Source: Oscillospiraceae bacterium (GTDB lineage: Bacteria; Bacillota; Clostridia; Oscillospirales; CAG-272). Taken from it: a stretch of DNA of 64,000 nucleotides. How positions within the stretch are numbered: the first letter of the stretch is position 1; each line of letters opens with the position of its first letter. The stretch spans positions 1 to 64,000 of the forward strand of contig SVRQ01000002.1 in the NCBI GenBank assembly GCA_015064725.1, read 5' to 3'. The notes beneath the pieces are model-generated. The model was not told the DNA's origin. It saw nothing but the letters and a program-made list of their open reading frames with translations, and did not search any database. This document shows positions 28,599-37,974 of the stretch, one piece after another. Both the position numbers and the translations under genes were made by a program.

Positions 28599-30020
28599 TT
28601 AAATATTATTTACCACGCCGACGAAAAGGGGAAGACCCACTTGGGACGTTATAACGAATATAAACGGTCTGTCAAGAACGAAATCAACAAAATCGTCGGG
28701 AGGCGGGGGAGAGCCCGCGTATTCAAGCATCGTAAAGGCAACTGCCTTGCAGCCTTCCTCATCTATCATAACGCGCGCGCCGTGTGTCGCCTTTGAAACG
28801 GCAACCGCCGTGTCATCCGTCAAAGGGGAAAAGTCGGACTCTTTAAACGAGAATATATCCGTAACTCCAAGATTTTGGAGGCCTTCTGTAAGGTTTATGG
28901 TGGAGGCAACGTCAAACTTTGGAATGCTTCTGTTCACTTTGATATAGGTGTTGTTTTTTCTGTTCGTTCCTATGATAAAATCCATAGCTTCCTTGTTATC
29001 GAAAAGCTCTTCTGCGCTCACGCCCTCGTCGGGGAGGATAAAGTACATTTCTCCTCCGTCGGTGAAGCTTTGCGATATAGCGGAAAATTTTTCGCCCCAA
29101 TAATATGTGTCATCGTAGGAGGCATACATAAAATCGCAGGTCTTATCTCCGCTTGTGCCGTGGAATGTTGCTTCCTCGGTCTTTTCTTTTTTGAATTCCG
29201 TGTTCCAACGGGCATAGAAGTTTACCGTCGTTGCAAGAGCCATAACTGTTTCGGGGGAAAATTCAAGCTGTTCTATGGAATCATCAAGAAGTCCGTCCGT
29301 CTGATCGCTCAGCCATTTGCGAAAAGCTTTCGTATATTCTTCGGATGTCACGTCGCCGCTGAAAGAGGAGGCGTAATAATTTTCCGCCGCCCGTTCGAGC
29401 GTGTCCTGCTTGAAGGATACGTCCTTGTTGAGCCAAAGGGAGCTTGCAAGCACGGTCTTTTTGGAGCCATCATCAACGTAGCTCGCGTTCCATACCGTGT
29501 TTGCTTCGCGGCGAAGCGTTTCTATGTCGGAAGCCCCCAGGAGAGAGAGTATCTGCTCTCGGCTGTTTCCGTCCGTAAACTCCGCCGTCATAGCAAGCGC
29601 CATATATACGTTGAGAGGGGAATAAACACGGTTCTCTCCGTCCGTGTCGGAAAGGAACTCGCGTATCGTTGCACTGAAAAATGAGCCAAGGTCTATGTCC
29701 AGCGCATAATATGCGTTTCTTTTATCCCTGCGGTAATCTGCCCACTTTTCATATTTTGCTTCGTTGTTCCCTCTGCCGGGATAATCGGGCATATCGGGAT
29801 ACTGTGCAAGGGCAAGCGCATAGGCTTTCGGGGAAACGGAGCTCCAACCGGGGAGAAATACTGCTCCCAAAACGAGGAACAGCGCAAGGCACGCGGCTAT
29901 TGCCGCAGTCCATTTAACTTTTTTTGATTTTTTTGTTTGCTTTGGAATTTCTTTTGCTTCATTTACAAGATCTTCGCCCACCATACCGATGGCATCCTGT
30001 AATTTTTCTGTTTTTTTCAT
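28599..30020 (-). CDS. Membrane-anchored serpin (cytoplasmic N-terminus + TM + serpin domain)
   Basis: KKVKWTAAIAACLALFLVLGAVFLPG TM; NRVYSPLNVYMALAMTAEFTDGNSREQIL, ATTVNFYARWNTEF, MIDEEGCKAVAFT hinge, DRPFIFVITSQVGLPLFVGVV. Confidence 0.9.
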   Translation of the reverse strand: MKKTEKLQDAIGMVGEDLVNEAKEIPKQTKKSKKVKWTAAIAACLALFLVLGAVFLPGWSSVSPKAYALALAQYPDMPDYPGRGNNEAKYEKWADYRRDKRNAYYALDIDLGSFFSATIREFLSDTDGENRVYSPLNVYMALAMTAEFTDGNSREQILSLLGASDIETLRREANTVWNASYVDDGSKKTVLASSLWLNKDVSFKQDTLERAAENYYASSFSGDVTSEEYTKAFRKWLSDQTDGLLDDSIEQLEFSPETVMALATTVNFYARWNTEFKKEKTEEATFHGTSGDKTCDFMYASYDDTYYWGEKFSAISQSFTDGGEMYFILPDEGVSAEELFDNKEAMDFIIGTNRKNNTYIKVNRSIPKFDVASTINLTEGLQNLGVTDIFSFKESDFSPLTDDTAVAVSKATHGARVMIDEEGCKAVAFTMLEYAGSPPPPDDFVDFVLDRPFIFVITSQVGLPLFVGVVNNI

Positions 30021-30574
30021 AGATAGATACCCTCCTTTATAAGTTCGCTTAAAAGTTTTTGCCTTGTGCGAAGAAGCATCATCTTGACCTTGCTTTGTCC
30101 AAATCCAAGCTTGCGTGCGATATCGCCGATGGGGTCCATATACCAATACCTGCGGATAAAAACAATGCGCTGTGTTTTTTCAAGCGACCGCAGGAATTTG
30201 TCTATTATAACGGAAAGCTCTTTTGCGCTTATTTCCTCCTCAACGCTTTCTTTTGCGGGGATACACTCCGAAAGCTCCGCGTCAAATCCGCCGTGAATAC
30301 CGCCGCGTTTTTGCGCGGTACGGGCGCGCAACTTTTTGAGAGCCAGTTTTCTGGTTATTCCGCAGATAAAAGCGCAAAGAAACTGCGGCTTTTCGGGTGG
30401 GATGGCGTTCCACAGGGCAAGATAGGCATCGCTTACCACCTCTTCCGCATCCTGCGTGTTGCCGAGGATATTGTAAGCGAGAGAGCTGCAGGCAGAGCCG
30501 AATTTTTCGCTTGTTTCGCGTATGGCTCGTTCATCGCGGGCAAAAAACATATCGAGAATAGAATTGTCATCCAT
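30017..30574 (-). CDS. ECF-type RNA polymerase sigma factor
   Basis: LAYNILGNTQDAEEVVSDAYLALWNAIP, FLCAFICGITRKLALKKLR, TQRIVFIRRYWYMDPIGDIARKLGFGQSKVKMMLLRTRQKL; ATGA overlap with the serpin gene. Confidence 0.93.
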   Translation of the reverse strand: MDDNSILDMFFARDERAIRETSEKFGSACSSLAYNILGNTQDAEEVVSDAYLALWNAIPPEKPQFLCAFICGITRKLALKKLRARTAQKRGGIHGGFDAELSECIPAKESVEEEISAKELSVIIDKFLRSLEKTQRIVFIRRYWYMDPIGDIARKLGFGQSKVKMMLLRTRQKLLSELIKEGIYL

Positions 30575-30634
30575 AATGCTGCCTCCTTTCACTATATAAG
30601 TACCGTTTTGCCTTGCCTGCGTCACGCAGAAAAT

Positions 30635-30666
30635 AAAATAAAGTTGACTTTTGTCAACTTTATTTT
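30635..30666 (-). terminator. Perfect 14-bp hairpin AAAATAAAGTTGAC-tttt-GTCAACTTTATTTT
   Basis: Lies between the response regulator stop (30750) and the sigma factor start. Confidence 0.65.
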
Positions 30667-30749
30667 GTGAATTTGCGCAGAAAGAGACAGTCGGGGGACG
30701 CCTGCTGCTTCAAAAAATGATCTGTTTTTTGCAGCAGCTTAAAAAGAGC

Positions 30750-31412
30750 TTATTCCGCTTTTATTGTGTAGCCCACGCCGCGAACTGTAGAGATTATCTT
30801 TATTCCGAAGCGTTCGTCAAGCTTTTCTCTGAGGTAGCGGACGTAAACGTCCACGACGTTTGTTTCGCCTTCCTCCTCCTTGCCCCAGACCTCCTTTGCC
30901 GCCTGCGCGCGCGTAACGGTCTGCCCCTTGTTTTTGATAAGGAGCAGAAGCAGGGCAAACTCCCTCTGGGTAAGCTCCACGGTTTCTTTTCTGTATGAAA
31001 CGGTGTGGTTCTTTTCCCCGAGGATAAGGGAGTCCGCTGCGCTTTTTCTGCGCTTTGCGGGGCGCACTCCGAGCAGAGCCTCGTCTGCGCGCTCAAAGAT
31101 CGTTCCAAGAAACTCCTGAACGCAGAACGGACGCTCGAAAACGCGAAAGCCCGAGGGGATCTTCGTTTCGAGCCTTGAAAGCTCGCTTTTATATCCGAAA
31201 AGGATTATCTGCGTGAGTTCAAGGTTGGATATCTCTTCCGTGTAATAATCGAATATTTCGGCGCCGATCACGGCGAAGTCCGCATCAAAGGCGTCCTTTG
31301 CGGCTTCCTCCGAAAGTTCCTCGAAAACCGTTACCTGCGCTCCGAAAAGGCTTATATCCCAAAAGAGCATACGGGAAAACACTGCGTCTTTTGTAATTAT
31401 CGTTATTTTCAT
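30750..31412 (-). CDS. OmpR-type winged-helix response regulator with degenerate receiver domain
   Basis: C-terminal ELTQREFALLLLLIKNKGQTVTRAQAAKEVWG...NVVDVYVRYLREKLDERFGIKIISTVRGVGYTI; receiver lacks the usual acidic pocket and DL.LPD. Confidence 0.88.
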   Translation of the reverse strand: MKITIITKDAVFSRMLFWDISLFGAQVTVFEELSEEAAKDAFDADFAVIGAEIFDYYTEEISNLELTQIILFGYKSELSRLETKIPSGFRVFERPFCVQEFLGTIFERADEALLGVRPAKRRKSAADSLILGEKNHTVSYRKETVELTQREFALLLLLIKNKGQTVTRAQAAKEVWGKEEEGETNVVDVYVRYLREKLDERFGIKIISTVRGVGYTIKAE

Positions 31413-31427
31413 ATCAAGCTCCGCACG

Positions 31428-33638
31428 TTATTTTTTTATCGGGGAGGGAACTGTCGGCACTTTTACCTTGCGAAGCCCCGACGTGTCCGGGAACTGCTTT
31501 TCAAAATCCTTTAGGGCAAACGCTACCTCGTCATCCTTTTTGAGAGTGAGAAGCGTTACTCCGGAGCTTGTTCGCGTTGTCTTGACGGGAATAAGCTTTG
31601 TATTGATAATACAGCCCTTGCCCGATCTTGTGCCGATGAATATTTCAAAAGGCTTATCCTCGTATATCGCGGCGATAAGCGGGGAGGCATCCGAGTAAGC
31701 TTTTACAAGCTTTTTACGGTTTGCCTTTGTTTCGTAGGATGAAACGGGTATCTTTACGCCCTTGCCGTTTGCGAAGATGTAGATGAGGTTGTGCGTTTCA
31801 TCGTATTTTTTGAGCGCTTTCATAGCTATAACGCGCTCGCCGTCATCAAAATCGAGCTTCGCAGGGACAAATTCACCGAGGGAGGAAGCCTTTACCTGAT
31901 CGAAATCCGCCACGCGGGATTTGTATATCTGCGCATTGCTGCCGATGAAGATAAGCTCGTCAGCGTTCTCGGCATCTTCCTCTTGAATAACAACGTCCCC
32001 TTCCTTGAGCTTATGCTCGTCGCTTCCGCGAAGCGTGCTTGCGCGCAGGGAATTGTGCGTTATCTTTTTGAAGAAGCCATCGCGGGAGAGCACGAGGCGC
32101 ACGGGGTAGTTTTCCACGTGGTCTTCTTCTTCGTAATTCGTAATATCTTCCTCGTAGATAAGGCGCGTTTGGCGCGGAATGGCGTATTTATCTTTTATCT
32201 TTGCAAGCTGCTTTGCGATATATCGCTTTGTTTTTGCCTCGGATTCGATAATGGAGGTAAGCTCCTCTATCTCCTTCTGAAGGTCATTTATCTCGGAAAT
32301 GCGCTGCATAATGTATTCACGGTTGAGGTGTCGGAGCTTTATTTCCGCGATGTATTCCGCCTGCACCTCGTCAAGGCTGAAGCCTTTCATAAGGTTGGGA
32401 ACAACGTCCGCTTCCTTTTCCGTTTCGCGGACGATCTTTATTGCTTTGTCTATATCAAGCAGTATTTCGCCAAGACCCAGCAGGAGGTGGAGCTTATCCT
32501 TTTTCTTGCCGAGGTCAAAGGTGAGCTCGCGCTTAACGCACGTCATACGGAAGCGTATCCACTCCGTAAGTATTTCGCGTATGCCCATCGTGCGCGGGGT
32601 GCCGTCGATGAGGATGTTGAAGTTGCAGGCGAAATTATCCTGCAAGGGCGTTTTCTTGAAAAGCTTTGCCATAAGCTTTTCGGGGTCTGTGCCGCGCTTC
32701 AGGTCGAGCGTGAGCTTGAAACCGTGAAGGTCGATCTCGTTTCGCGCATCCGTCACTTCCTTGAGAGAGCCATCTTTTATCATATCCGTTATCTTTTTAA
32801 GAATGAGCTCTATCGTTGTGGAATAGGGGATCTCAAGAATATCTATGCAGTTTTCCGCTTTATCGTAAACGTAGCGTGCGCGAAGCGTAAAGCTGCCTTC
32901 GCCCGTTTCGTATATGTGGCGAAGCTTATCTCTGTCATAGATGATACCTGCACCGCCCGAAAAATCGGGCGCTTTTATAATATCGAGAAGGTCTTCCGTG
33001 GTGGTGTCTTTGTTTTTAAGCAGGGCTATCGTGCCGTCACATATCTCGCCCAAGTTGAAAGAGCAAATCTTACTTGCCATACCGACGGCGATACCCATAT
33101 TCGGGGAGACAAGCACGTTCGGGAACGCCGTGGGAAGGAGCACGGGCTCCTTCATCGTAGCATCGTAGTTGTCCGTCATATCGACGGCATCTTTATCTAT
33201 ACCGCCGAATATTTCATTACAAAACGTGTCCAGCTTTGCTTCCGTATAACGCGATGCCGCGTATGCCATATCGGAGCTGTACTGCTTGCCGAAGTTACCC
33301 TTGGAATCCACAAACGGGTGAAGCAGCGCACCGTTGCCGCGGGTAAGGCGGACCATAGTTTCGTATATTGCCGCATCTCCGTGCGGGTTGAGCTTCATCG
33401 TCGCGCCGACGATGTTGGTGCTTTTCGTTCGCGGTCCCGTGAGAAGCCCCATTTTGTACATTGTGTAAAGAAGCTTTCTGTGGGAGGGCTTAAAGCCGTC
33501 TATCTCCGGGATAGCACGGGAGACTATGACCGTCATAACGTAGGGCATATAGTTTTTTTCTATCGTTTCCGTTATGGGCTGCGGAGTTACGGGGGCGTGG
33601 GGGAGGTTTTCTGTTATATTGTTTTTCTTTTTTGCCAT
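31428..33638 (-). CDS. Type IIA DNA topoisomerase subunit A (ParC/GyrA-like)
   Basis: SRAIPEIDGFKPSHRKLLYTMYKMG, KLNPHGDAAIYETMVRLTRGNGALLHPFVDSKGNFG, AAASRYTEAKL-type active-site Tyr region. Confidence 0.92.
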   Translation of the reverse strand: MAKKKNNITENLPHAPVTPQPITETIEKNYMPYVMTVIVSRAIPEIDGFKPSHRKLLYTMYKMGLLTGPRTKSTNIVGATMKLNPHGDAAIYETMVRLTRGNGALLHPFVDSKGNFGKQYSSDMAYAASRYTEAKLDTFCNEIFGGIDKDAVDMTDNYDATMKEPVLLPTAFPNVLVSPNMGIAVGMASKICSFNLGEICDGTIALLKNKDTTTEDLLDIIKAPDFSGGAGIIYDRDKLRHIYETGEGSFTLRARYVYDKAENCIDILEIPYSTTIELILKKITDMIKDGSLKEVTDARNEIDLHGFKLTLDLKRGTDPEKLMAKLFKKTPLQDNFACNFNILIDGTPRTMGIREILTEWIRFRMTCVKRELTFDLGKKKDKLHLLLGLGEILLDIDKAIKIVRETEKEADVVPNLMKGFSLDEVQAEYIAEIKLRHLNREYIMQRISEINDLQKEIEELTSIIESEAKTKRYIAKQLAKIKDKYAIPRQTRLIYEEDITNYEEEDHVENYPVRLVLSRDGFFKKITHNSLRASTLRGSDEHKLKEGDVVIQEEDAENADELIFIGSNAQIYKSRVADFDQVKASSLGEFVPAKLDFDDGERVIAMKALKKYDETHNLIYIFANGKGVKIPVSSYETKANRKKLVKAYSDASPLIAAIYEDKPFEIFIGTRSGKGCIINTKLIPVKTTRTSSGVTLLTLKKDDEVAFALKDFEKQFPDTSGLRKVKVPTVPSPIKK

Positions 33639-33680
33639 TATTTTCACTCCGGATTTTAAATTGTGGAAGAGTTTAAGAGC

Positions 33681-35672
33681 TTATATATCGGCATCCTTGA
33701 GGTAGAATCTGCCGTTTTCTTTTATGAATTTTTTGCGCTCGGCAAGATCGTCGCCAAGAAGCGTTTCAAAAATATACGCTGTTTTTTCCGCATCCGTAGG
33801 GCTTACGCGGATAAGGCGACGTGTGGCAGGGTTCATCGTTGTCTGCCACATCATTTCGGGTTCGTTTTCACCAAGACCCTTGGAGCGCTGGATAGTATGC
33901 TTTTTGTTGCCTATCTTGGAGAGTATCTCCGCTTTTTCCTGTTCGTTGTATGCAAAGAACGTGTCCTTTCCGCAGGTGATCTCAAAAAGAGGGGATTCCG
34001 CGATATAGACCTTGCCCTCCTTTATAAGCGTGGGAAGCAGTCGGTAAAAGAGCGTGAGCAGGAGCGTGCGTATTTGGAATCCGTCCTCGTCCGCATCGGT
34101 GCAGATGATTATCTTGCTCCATTTGAGAAGGGAGAGGTCAAAGGTGTTTTGAGCCGCTTTGCTCTTTCCTTGTATTTCCGCGCCGCAGCCGATGACTTTG
34201 AGCAGGTCGACTATAACTTCGCTTTTGAATATCTTATCGTATCCGCATTTAAGACAGTTGAGCGTTTTGCCTCTTACGGGGATTATTGCCTGAAATTCGG
34301 AATCGCGCCCCTGGATACAGGAGCCCATCGCGGAGTCGCCCTCCACGATATAGACCTCACGCTTTTCGGGGTCCTTGGAACGGCAGGAAACGAATTTTTC
34401 AACCCTGTTTGCAACGTCCGTGCCGGAGGATGTGAGCTTTTTCTTGATGTCAACGCGCGTTTTTTCCGCGGTTTCGCGGCTGCGCTTGTTTACAAGCACT
34501 TGAGCTGCTATCTTGTCCGCTTCCGCGGGGCGTTCCGCAAAATATACCTCAAGGGCGTGCTTCAGGTAATTTGTAAGCGCTTCCTTGATAAATTCGTTTG
34601 TTATGGCTTTTTTTGTCTGGTTCGCGTAGGAAACCATCGTAGAAAAGCTGTTTATAACGATGAGCAGGCTGTCCTCTATATCGGAAAAGCCTATTTTGGA
34701 TTCGTTTTTGTTGTATTTTCCGGTTGCTTTGATGTATTTATCGATAGCGTAGGTGAAAGCGGTCTTCGTTGCGCTGTCGGGAGAGCCGCCGTGCTCCAGG
34801 AAGCTTGCGTTGTGGTAATATTCAGTTTTGCTTACCTCGTTGGAAAAGCAGAAGGCGATCTCCGCTTTGAAGTTATACTCCGGCTTGTCCGCGCGGTCGC
34901 GCCCGCGCGCCTCTGTTTGCCAAAATACGGGAGGGGTGATGTACGTTTCGCCCGCAAGGCCCGCAACGTAATCCGCGATGCCGTTTTCATAGAGGAAGGT
35001 CTTTTCATAGAACGAGCCGTCCTCAAGCTGGAAGCGGAAGACAAAGGAGATGCCCTTGTTGGAAACGGCTTGGCGTTCGAGCATAGTTTCGTAAAATTCG
35101 CGCGGGATGGCGGTGTCCGTAAAGACCTCAAGGTCGGGGCGCCACGTTACCACCGTGCCGTGCTGTTTTTCTTTTTTTGCAAGCGTGCGGCGCATAAGCT
35201 CGCCGTCCGGCTTGCCTTTTTTAAAGTGCATTTCCAAAAGCTCGCCGCCGCGGTAGGATTTTACCTGCATAAACTCGGAGCTGTACTGTGTGGAGGCGGC
35301 ACCGAGGCCGTTAAGACCGAGGGAGTATTTATAGTTCGCACCGTCGTTGTTATTGTTGTATTTTCCGCCTGCGTAAAGCTCGCAATAAACAAGCTCCCAG
35401 TTGTATTTGCCTTCTTTTTCGTTATAGTCAAGCGGTACTCCGCGCCCCTCGTCCTCTATGGAGATGACGCCGTCCTTGGTAACGGTTATATGAATGATGT
35501 TGCCGTAGCCCTCGCGCGCTTCGTCAACGGAGTTTGAGAGTATTTCAAAAACGGAATGCTCGCAGCCCTCGATACCGTCGGAGCCGAAAATGACCGCAGG
35601 GCGTTTGCGCACGCGGTCTGCACCTTTAAGAGAGGTGATGCTGGCATTATCGTATATTGGTGTTTTGGGCAT
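33681..35672 (-). CDS. Type IIA DNA topoisomerase subunit B (ParE/GyrB-like)
   Basis: EILSNSVDEAREGYGNIIHITV, GRGVPLD, GLNGLGAAS, YIVEGDSAMGSCIQGRDSEFQAIIPVRGKTLN, DADEDGFQIRTLLLTLFYR, RSKGLGENEP. Confidence 0.92.
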   Translation of the reverse strand: MPKTPIYDNASITSLKGADRVRKRPAVIFGSDGIEGCEHSVFEILSNSVDEAREGYGNIIHITVTKDGVISIEDEGRGVPLDYNEKEGKYNWELVYCELYAGGKYNNNNDGANYKYSLGLNGLGAASTQYSSEFMQVKSYRGGELLEMHFKKGKPDGELMRRTLAKKEKQHGTVVTWRPDLEVFTDTAIPREFYETMLERQAVSNKGISFVFRFQLEDGSFYEKTFLYENGIADYVAGLAGETYITPPVFWQTEARGRDRADKPEYNFKAEIAFCFSNEVSKTEYYHNASFLEHGGSPDSATKTAFTYAIDKYIKATGKYNKNESKIGFSDIEDSLLIVINSFSTMVSYANQTKKAITNEFIKEALTNYLKHALEVYFAERPAEADKIAAQVLVNKRSRETAEKTRVDIKKKLTSSGTDVANRVEKFVSCRSKDPEKREVYIVEGDSAMGSCIQGRDSEFQAIIPVRGKTLNCLKCGYDKIFKSEVIVDLLKVIGCGAEIQGKSKAAQNTFDLSLLKWSKIIICTDADEDGFQIRTLLLTLFYRLLPTLIKEGKVYIAESPLFEITCGKDTFFAYNEQEKAEILSKIGNKKHTIQRSKGLGENEPEMMWQTTMNPATRRLIRVSPTDAEKTAYIFETLLGDDLAERKKFIKENGRFYLKDADI

Positions 35673-35893
35673 ATATGCCTCCTTTTGAAATTTTTCTGCT
35701 ATTGCCAAAAACATATTTTCGTGTTTCCGCAAAGAAAATAAAGCGGGGGTTGCTTTATGCGAAAAAATTTGATAAAATAATATAAAACGCAGAAAAACGA
35801 ATTTTAATGTCATTCTAATCTTAGAGTTTTATTATAACACAAAAATTTGACAAAATCAATTAGTGCTTTTGACGGAAATGGGGGACTGAATTT

Positions 35894-36709
35894 ATGTATC
35901 GTGAAATTTTGGGCGAGTACGGTATAGAATATGCCGGGGCTGTTCCTTTTTCCGTGTGCCGCGTTTTCGATGAGGATATCATCACACGGCGCGGTGTGGC
36001 AGTTTCCGAAATAAAAAGTGCGATCCTTTTCCTTGTGCCTTATTATTGCCGCGACGAGGGTGAGGCAAACGTATCTGTCTATGCCCGTGCCCACGATTAT
36101 CATCTCTTTTTCGATGCACTTTATACACAGCTCGTTCCAAGGCTTGAAAAGACCTACGGCGCACGCTTTTGGGGCTTTGCGGATAAATCCGCCATTGGCG
36201 AGGTTGGTGCGGCTTCCTTGGCGGGGCTTGGGAAGATAGGCGATAACGGGCTTATAATAAACGAAAAATACGGCTCCTTCGTCTTTATAGGGGAGCTCCT
36301 TTCCGATGCAGAGCCGGAAAGCTTCGGCTGCTCTGCGGCGGCGGAATACAAACCGAGCTTTTGCACGCACTGCGGTGCGTGCCGCGCCGCCTGCCCTATG
36401 AAGGAGGGGCAGGGCTGCCTTTCTTTCGTAACGCAGAAAAAAGGGGAGCTTACGGAGGAGGAAAAAGCGCTTATCCTTAAATACGGCTTTGCGTGGGGGT
36501 GCGACATATGCGCCGCCGTTTGCCCATTTACAAAAAAGGCGATAGCGGCAGGGAACACCACTCCGATAGAATTTTTCAAAAATGACAGAATTGCTTTTCT
36601 CACAAGCGAAATGCTTGATGGAATGGATAAGCAGACCTTCCGCCGCCGTGCGTTTTCCTGGCGCGGGAAGAAAACGATAGCAAGAAACCTTGAAATTTTC
36701 GGAAAATGA
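35894..36709 (+). CDS. Epoxyqueuosine reductase-like (QueG family) 4Fe-4S protein, short form
   Basis: ASLAGLGKIGDNGLIINEKYGSFVFIGELLSD, CTHCGACRAACP, GCDICAAVCPFTKK. Confidence 0.75.
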   Translation: MYREILGEYGIEYAGAVPFSVCRVFDEDIITRRGVAVSEIKSAILFLVPYYCRDEGEANVSVYARAHDYHLFFDALYTQLVPRLEKTYGARFWGFADKSAIGEVGAASLAGLGKIGDNGLIINEKYGSFVFIGELLSDAEPESFGCSAAAEYKPSFCTHCGACRAACPMKEGQGCLSFVTQKKGELTEEEKALILKYGFAWGCDICAAVCPFTKKAIAAGNTTPIEFFKNDRIAFLTSEMLDGMDKQTFRRRAFSWRGKKTIARNLEIFGK

Positions 36710-36761
36710 GAGTTTTTTTGAAGAACAGGGGCAAAATATATAGGACTTAACGAGGTTGCCG

Positions 36762-37229
36762 ATGATCATAAGAAGCTATAAACAAACAGACTGCGAGGGA
36801 ATGTACGCTCTTTTTTGCGATACGGTCCGTTCGGTGAACTGCGCGGACTATACAGAGGAGCAGCTTGCCGCCTGGGTGGGCGCGGATATATCGCTTGAGG
36901 AGTGGGACCTTGCCTTTACGCGGAATTATACCGTGGTCGCGCTTGAAAACGGGCAGATAGTCGGCTTTGGGGAGATAGATAAAACGGGTTATCTCGATAA
37001 GCTGTATGTTCACAAGGATTTTTTGCGCCGCGGTATCGGAAGCGCGATATGCGATATGCTGGAGCAGAATTTTTGGGAGGGAAAGATAACCGTTCACGCT
37101 TCCATCACGGCAAGACCTTTTTTTGCTTCTCGCGGATATGCGCTTATTAAGGAGCAGACGGTTGTAAGGAACGGCATACACCTTACGAACTTCGTTATGG
37201 AAAAAGAATGTTCTATGTTTGATGAATAA
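36762..37229 (+). CDS. GNAT family N-acetyltransferase
   Basis: IVGFGEIDKTGYLDKLYVHKDFLRRGIGSAICDML acetyl-CoA binding motif. Confidence 0.9.
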   Translation: MIIRSYKQTDCEGMYALFCDTVRSVNCADYTEEQLAAWVGADISLEEWDLAFTRNYTVVALENGQIVGFGEIDKTGYLDKLYVHKDFLRRGIGSAICDMLEQNFWEGKITVHASITARPFFASRGYALIKEQTVVRNGIHLTNFVMEKECSMFDE

Positions 37230-37244
37230 ATACGGAGGGCTTGT

Positions 37245-37946
37245 TTGGCTTATAAATTTGGCGAAAACGAAATAGAACGCCTTAAAAAAGAGAATAGAAG
37301 GCTCAGGCGCGAAAACGCCTATCTTTCCTACCGCTTGGAGCGTATTTCGCCGCGCGAGGGGAAAAATACTTCTCGCGAGAGGGAGCTTTTCCTAAAATCG
37401 GAGCGCGTGGAGCGCGCACACGGCTATTTTCGGTATGTTTTCGGACTTTTTAAGCTGACTTTGATATACAGAATATACGACAGGATATTTTTTGCTCTGC
37501 GCAAATATATCCTTGCTTCAAGGATATGGCGAAATATCCTTATAATCTTTGCAATATTCGGAACATCGCTCCAGGCAATTATTACTTTCGGCTCTGTACT
37601 TGTGCTTTTGCCGACAGCGGCGCTTTCGGTGCTGGTGTTTGCTGTTTTTTCCGCATATTCGTATAAAAAACAGACGGGAAAGCTTCTTGCCCTAATTTCG
37701 GGCAAGAAGGCGTATTTTCTTTACCCTGCGGCAGTACCGCAAAAGGGCAGAGCGTTTTACGAAAGTATGCGCCTTTTTTCCGCGGACGGCGCGGTCTTTG
37801 CCGTTACACATTCGTTTTCACTTTGCAAATGGAGAGCTGTGCGAAAGCTTTACGGCAACGTTTACTTTATTCACACGAGCTTTTACTATACGCTTATAAA
37901 AGCGATGATTAAAAACGGTAAAAACGAGATAATTAAGATATTTTAA
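37245..37946 (+). CDS. Hypothetical membrane protein with N-terminal coiled coil
   Basis: NEIERLKKENRRLRRENAYLSYRLE coiled coil; TM hairpin NILIIFAIFGTSLQAIITFGSVLVLLPTAALSVLVFAVF; TTG start. Confidence 0.6.
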   Translation: MAYKFGENEIERLKKENRRLRRENAYLSYRLERISPREGKNTSRERELFLKSERVERAHGYFRYVFGLFKLTLIYRIYDRIFFALRKYILASRIWRNILIIFAIFGTSLQAIITFGSVLVLLPTAALSVLVFAVFSAYSYKKQTGKLLALISGKKAYFLYPAAVPQKGRAFYESMRLFSADGAVFAVTHSFSLCKWRAVRKLYGNVYFIHTSFYYTLIKAMIKNGKNEIIKIF

Positions 37947-37974
37947 ATGAAGATTTTAAAGGAAGGAGAAAGAT

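Noticed and set aside
31791-33659. 622-aa plus-strand ORF opposite the ParC-like gene
   Set aside because: Mirror ORF in a codon-biased, high-GC3 gene; the minus-strand translation has unmistakable topoisomerase motifs and the antisense product is low-complexity.
33663-35537. 624-aa plus-strand ORF opposite the ParE-like gene
   Set aside because: Antisense shadow of a clear GyrB/ParE-type gene; no recognisable domain.
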